64,000 nucleotides of DNA from Acetomicrobium flavidum (GTDB taxonomy: Bacteria; Synergistota; Synergistia; Synergistales; Acetomicrobiaceae), in NCBI RefSeq assembly GCF_900129645.1, contig NZ_FSQZ01000001.1, positions 806,001 to 870,000 of the forward strand, written 5' to 3'. The position numbers were made by a program, and so were the translations under genes. How positions within the stretch are numbered: position 1 is the stretch's first letter; each line of letters opens with the position of its first letter. Of the stretch, positions 61,586-64,000 are shown one piece after another. The notes below the pieces were generated by a model, which saw only the letters and a list, made by a program, of their open reading frames with translations, had not been told where the DNA came from and searched no databases.

Positions 61586-61662
61586 TGGCAGGCCCGGCAG
61601 GATTCGAACCTGCAACCCCCGGATTTGGAGTCCGGTGCTCTGCCCAGTTGAGCTACTAAACT
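61586..61662 (-). tRNA. tRNA-Trp (anticodon CCA) with damaged acceptor stem
   Basis: D arm, anticodon arm (CCGGA/TCCGG, loop CTCCAAA), T arm (GCAGG/CCTGC), discriminator G and encoded CCA are all sound. The acceptor is not: the 5' strand reads AGTTTAG while the 3' strand is CGGGCCT, whose partner should be AGGCCCG. Pairs 3 and 6 are mismatched and 4 and 5 are G-T. The fault is only on the 5' side, where the integrated element begins. This is the standard tRNA-Trp locus before secE, so the gene is a hybrid or a remnant. Confidence 0.85.
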
Positions 61663-61780
61663 TTAAATATAGCATATATGCATGTTTATGTTCAATAGCT
61701 CTTAGCCAAAATCGCATAAAAAACCGTGGTGTCCGAAGCTCCTAAATTGCAACTTTTATTGGAAACTGCAAGGCGAAGTT

Positions 61781-62728
61781 ATGCATCAAACAAGTCGAGT
61801 AGTTTTGTTTAGAGAGGTTTTTCCTTCATGGGAAGAGGCATTGGAAGCCTTTATATTTTTGAAGAAGGCCAACGGGATTTCGCCCCGCACCATAAAGGAT
61901 TACCGCTACCATGTGGCCTTATTTTTTAGCGAATGCCCGCAGGCCTGGGACCCTCAAGACGCAAACAAGACGAGAATGGCCGTTTTGTCCTTCCTCGGTC
62001 AAGATGACATCGCACCAGCTACGTTTAACATAAGATTGAGGTACCTCAAATCCTTCTTTTCCTGGCTGGTAAATGAAGGAGCTTACACAGGAAACCCGCT
62101 TGAAGGAATAAAAACCAGAAAGGCCGAGCCAAGAATCGTGCAGCATTCGGCGGAAGTATTGACGAAGCTCTTAAAGCTACCAGACAAGACAACTTACTGT
62201 GGAAAGCGGGACTACGCCTTGCTGTGCCTTTCAATAGACACGGCCATTAGGCCTAGCGAAGCTTTGGCCTTGGAGCTTGACGACGTCAACTTAAAAGAAA
62301 TGGTTGTGCTAATCAGAGCATCAATCGCAAAGACAAGAAAAAGCAGGACATTGCCCTTCTCTCTGGAGACGGCCAAGGCGTTGCAGGCGTTAATCGCCTC
62401 CAGGCCAAGGGAATGGGAAACTACCCTGCTTTTTGCCAATTACGAAGGAGACAGGCTGACCGTCTCTGGCTGGAGACAGAGATTACAGAAAAACTATGCA
62501 CCTAAACTTGGCCTAAAAAGGCTTTCTCCTTACGATTTGCGACATGACGCAGCCCTTCATTTTCTTAGAAACGGCATGCACCCCTTTGCGTTGCAAACAA
62601 TCATGGGACACACCACGCTTGACATGACGAAGCGTTATATAGCTCTTGCCGAGTCCGACATAAGAGAGGCCCACGAGACGGCATCGCCTATAAAAAAGTT
62701 CATAGGCAATAAAAAACGAGTCAGGTAA
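61781..62728 (+). CDS. Tyrosine recombinase (integrase of an element in tRNA-Trp)
   Basis: The 315-residue product has a SAM-like N-terminal domain (about 15-110) and a catalytic domain with R157 (IDTAIRPSEALALEL), Lys near 184-187, R254 and H277 (LQTIMGHTTLDMTKRY) and the Tyr nucleophile Y286. The first His of the HxxR motif is Tyr (Y251 in LSPYDLRHDAA), a change known in other integrases. It is not the chromosomal XerC (21930-22823). It starts 118 bases from the damaged tRNA-Trp and points away from it. AAGG lies before the ATG. Confidence 0.92.
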   Translation: MHQTSRVVLFREVFPSWEEALEAFIFLKKANGISPRTIKDYRYHVALFFSECPQAWDPQDANKTRMAVLSFLGQDDIAPATFNIRLRYLKSFFSWLVNEGAYTGNPLEGIKTRKAEPRIVQHSAEVLTKLLKLPDKTTYCGKRDYALLCLSIDTAIRPSEALALELDDVNLKEMVVLIRASIAKTRKSRTLPFSLETAKALQALIASRPREWETTLLFANYEGDRLTVSGWRQRLQKNYAPKLGLKRLSPYDLRHDAALHFLRNGMHPFALQTIMGHTTLDMTKRYIALAESDIREAHETASPIKKFIGNKKRVR

Positions 62729-62749
62729 GGCACAAAGGAGGGATGGAAT

Positions 62750-62959
62750 ATGACAGCTAGGGAATTTCTTATGTGGTCGGGGTATGAAGGGGATTTCGAA
62801 GTTGGTTTGTATTTATTGGGCCAATACTTGGGAAGGGGTAATTTTTTTGTGCAGTACCCCGACGCCGACGTGGAGACGGAGGAAGGCATCCCCTTAGAAA
62901 CATTACCCGACGAACCCGCTAATTTCCAAGAATTCATGGACCGCCACTGCGAAGATTAA
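62750..62959 (+). CDS. Very acidic small protein of the element
   Basis: A 69-residue protein behind a strong SD (GGAGG, eight bases before ATG), 21 bases after the integrase and probably on its message. It holds about 16 Asp/Glu against 3 Arg and no Lys, with aromatic residues in the first half (YEGDFEVGLYLLGQYLGRGN) and an acidic second half. No family recognised. Excisionases are usually basic, so this is unlikely to be one; an anti-defence or DNA-mimic role is a guess. Confidence 0.7.
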   Translation: MTAREFLMWSGYEGDFEVGLYLLGQYLGRGNFFVQYPDADVETEEGIPLETLPDEPANFQEFMDRHCED

Positions 62960-62960
62960 C

Positions 62961-62995
62961 AAAAAGGGCCTCTTAGGAGCCTCCAGGAGGCCCTT
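62961..62995. terminator. Terminator between convergent element genes
   Basis: AAGGGCCTC (62964-62972) pairs with GAGGCCCTT (62987-62995). On the minus strand it is followed by TTTTTGTTAA, so it mainly ends the transcript of the terminase-like gene. Confidence 0.8.
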
Positions 62996-63015
62996 AAGTT
63001 TCCAAAAAGGATGTC

Positions 63016-63522
63016 TTATACCTCCCCGTGAAACTTGTAATTACTCATGTCGCTTAAGGCCTCCTTTACGGCGTCGGTAAGGATGTCGCAGATTTCGGCA
63101 GGATTTTTTATGCCGACGAGCTTTGAGGGCGTCTCGTCAGCAATGGCCAAGGTCCTCTTTCTGAAGTATGACATCATGTCGTTCATCACCACTTCTACGG
63201 CCTTGGCATCGTGGAGCTTGTTGTCCAGTTGCTCAAGTTTTAGTTCGCTCATTTGACGCAACGCTCGTTCGTGTTTGGCCTTTTCCGACCAATACAACAC
63301 TTTGTCGCTCCCCTTCTCACTTTTCAACAAGTATTGCAGGTATTTTTGAATATTTTCAGCTAACGGAAATTGCGAAGGGCCTTCTTTGACCAATATTCCT
63401 TGCTTGGCCAATAAATAAATATATTGCGTAGTGCAGGCCAACAAGTTGGCAAGCTCTTGGGCGTTGACCATGCGAGTTTTTAGCTCTTGAATGTCGTTTA
63501 TGAATTCTTGCTCTTCTTTCAC
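63016..63522 (-). CDS. Nu1-like phage terminase small subunit
   Basis: The 168-residue product has an N-terminal MerR/Nu1-like helix-turn-helix (VNAQELANLLACTTQYIYLL, about 19-38, then GILVKEGPSQFPL) and a helical second part (SEKAKHERALRQMSELKLEQ, MNDMMSYFRKRTLAIADETP) typical of small terminase subunits of the Nu1/DUF1441 type, which choose phage DNA for packaging. No large subunit follows; the gene ends at a terminator. GTG start with GGAGG 11 bases upstream. Confidence 0.75.
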   Translation of the reverse strand: MKEEQEFINDIQELKTRMVNAQELANLLACTTQYIYLLAKQGILVKEGPSQFPLAENIQKYLQYLLKSEKGSDKVLYWSEKAKHERALRQMSELKLEQLDNKLHDAKAVEVVMNDMMSYFRKRTLAIADETPSKLVGIKNPAEICDILTDAVKEALSDMSNYKFHGEV

Positions 63523-63675
63523 TTCACCTTACACCTCCAAGAAAGCGAGTTTTTGTTTGTCATGCCTAACTTTTGTTCGGGGCTCGACGCCATCGCTTCA
63601 CCTTTTTCTCGTGGAAGGACCCGCTAGCCAGCATGGTGCCAGCACAGTGCTTGTACGGTGCCTGCATCGTATTTC

Positions 63676-63813
63676 CTATGTTCTCGCCTCTTGGCCGTCA
63701 TTGTTTACCCACAAACGGCAAGCTTTGCAAAGCGTGAGTGTATGCGGTAATGGTTGCTTTGGCCCTAAATCCCGTCCGCACTTAGGACAGATTATTCTTT
63801 CGTCATTGCTCAT
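63676..63813 (-). CDS. Small zinc-ribbon protein of the element
   Basis: A 45-residue gene behind a strong SD (AAAGGAGG). The product MSNDERIICPKCGRDLGPKQ continues to a second pair, CKACRLW; C9, C12, C29 and C32 form a likely Cys4 zinc site. Such small zinc-finger proteins are common in phage early or late-control regions; the role here is unknown. It precedes the terminase-like gene on the same strand by 153 bases. Confidence 0.7.
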   Translation of the reverse strand: MSNDERIICPKCGRDLGPKQPLPHTLTLCKACRLWVNNDGQEART

Positions 63814-64000
63814 CTATGCTCCTCCTTTCGCCTACAAGGCCATTTATAGGCCCTACAAGGCATCAAACTTGTTTTGCAGGTATAAAACACTTACCCCACG
63901 TTTTCAAATTGAATATAGGGCATCCTAGAGCGTCAAAAAGGGACTGCAAATTTCAAGAATGCGGTCTCTCCAACGAAAGGCGGTCCTAACGCCTATGCAT
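63814..64000. other. Non-coding or partial region at the window end
   Basis: No gene is supported here. On the minus strand there is a promoter candidate (63879-63907) and the decamer GCCTTGTAGG appears twice about 23 bases apart just before the zinc-ribbon SD. The element continues past the window. Confidence 0.5.
63879..63907 (-). promoter_or_regulatory. Promoter candidate for the zinc-ribbon/terminase operon
   Basis: TTGAAA (complement of 63902-63907), 17 bases, TATACC (complement of 63879-63884), about 65 bases before the zinc-ribbon ATG. Confidence 0.45.

Noticed and set aside
63530-63605. 24-codon frame with AAAAAGG upstream before the terminase-like gene
   Set aside because: Too short and plain (no motif) to support as a gene; noted only.
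63831-63863. Decamer GCCTTGTAGG seen twice on the minus strand
   Set aside because: Only two short copies near a start site; not enough for a CRISPR or att repeat claim.
63491-63928. 145-codon plus-strand frame at the window end
   Set aside because: Antisense to the zinc-ribbon and terminase-like genes, no SD, no family resemblance.

Overview
The window reads as one end of a chromosome segment from an anaerobic, flagellated, amino-acid-fermenting bacterium. The best fit is Synergistota (Acetomicrobium/Anaerobaculum-like), judged from remembered protein flavour and gene order, not from a database search. Supporting points are a Firmicute-type xerC-hslV-hslU-codY block running straight into a flagellar operon, indolepyruvate and 2-oxoglutarate type ferredoxin oxidoreductases, a Thi4 thiazole synthase of the anaerobic His type, a short MetH, and frequent TTG/GTG starts behind good Shine-Dalgarno (SD) sites.

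Layout. 1-19 kb, minus strand: an almost unbroken flagellar operon read right to left, flgB-flgC-(hairpin gap)-fliE-fliF-fliG-fliH-fliI-fliJ-lytic transglycosylase-MotE-like-fliK-flgD-flgE-flbD-motA-motB-fliL-fliM-fliY-cheY-fliO-fliP-fliQ-fliR-flhB (cut by the window edge). 19-32.5 kb, same strand, upstream: lepB-rbgA-rnhB-(FliK-like)-(FlhB C-domain)-yraN-comM-dprA-topA-trmFO, then a -10 box and xerC-hslV-hslU-codY leading into flgB. This order closely resembles the Bacillus subtilis ylqF/rnhB...topA/gid/codV...codY/flgB region. 32.6-36.9 kb: an orphan pseudopilin, iorBA with a YbgC thioesterase, a CoA-binding protein and a secreted protein. 37-40.8 kb: tRNA-Ser, a ROK sugar kinase, a MATE exporter, a ferritin-like protein and a DJ-1/PfpI protein.

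40.8-48.4 kb is cofactor and 2-oxoacid metabolism: thiC behind a TPP riboswitch, pdxS, korDABC with an FlK-type thioesterase, thi4 behind a second TPP riboswitch, and rnhA. A six-gene tRNA cluster (Val-Asp-Phe-Gly-Cys-Asn in transcription order) has its own strong promoter. 49-55.9 kb is methionine synthesis: metH-metF-amidohydrolase, then a SAM-I riboswitch with terminator in front of metY-metX. 55.9-58.1 kb: an unknown gene coupled to dcd, converging on nfi. 58.1-61.4 kb: secE-nusG-rplK-rplA-(L10 leader)-rplJ-rplL.

61.5-64 kb is the start of an integrated element. A tRNA-Trp gene, in its expected place upstream of secE, has a wrecked 5' acceptor strand exactly on the side where a tyrosine recombinase begins. 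Behind the integrase lie a very acidic 69-residue protein and, converging on it, a small zinc-ribbon gene and a Nu1-like terminase small subunit with no large subunit after it. This resembles a phage satellite or a prophage end, and it is the most interesting part of the window. No rRNA, insertion sequence or CRISPR array was seen.
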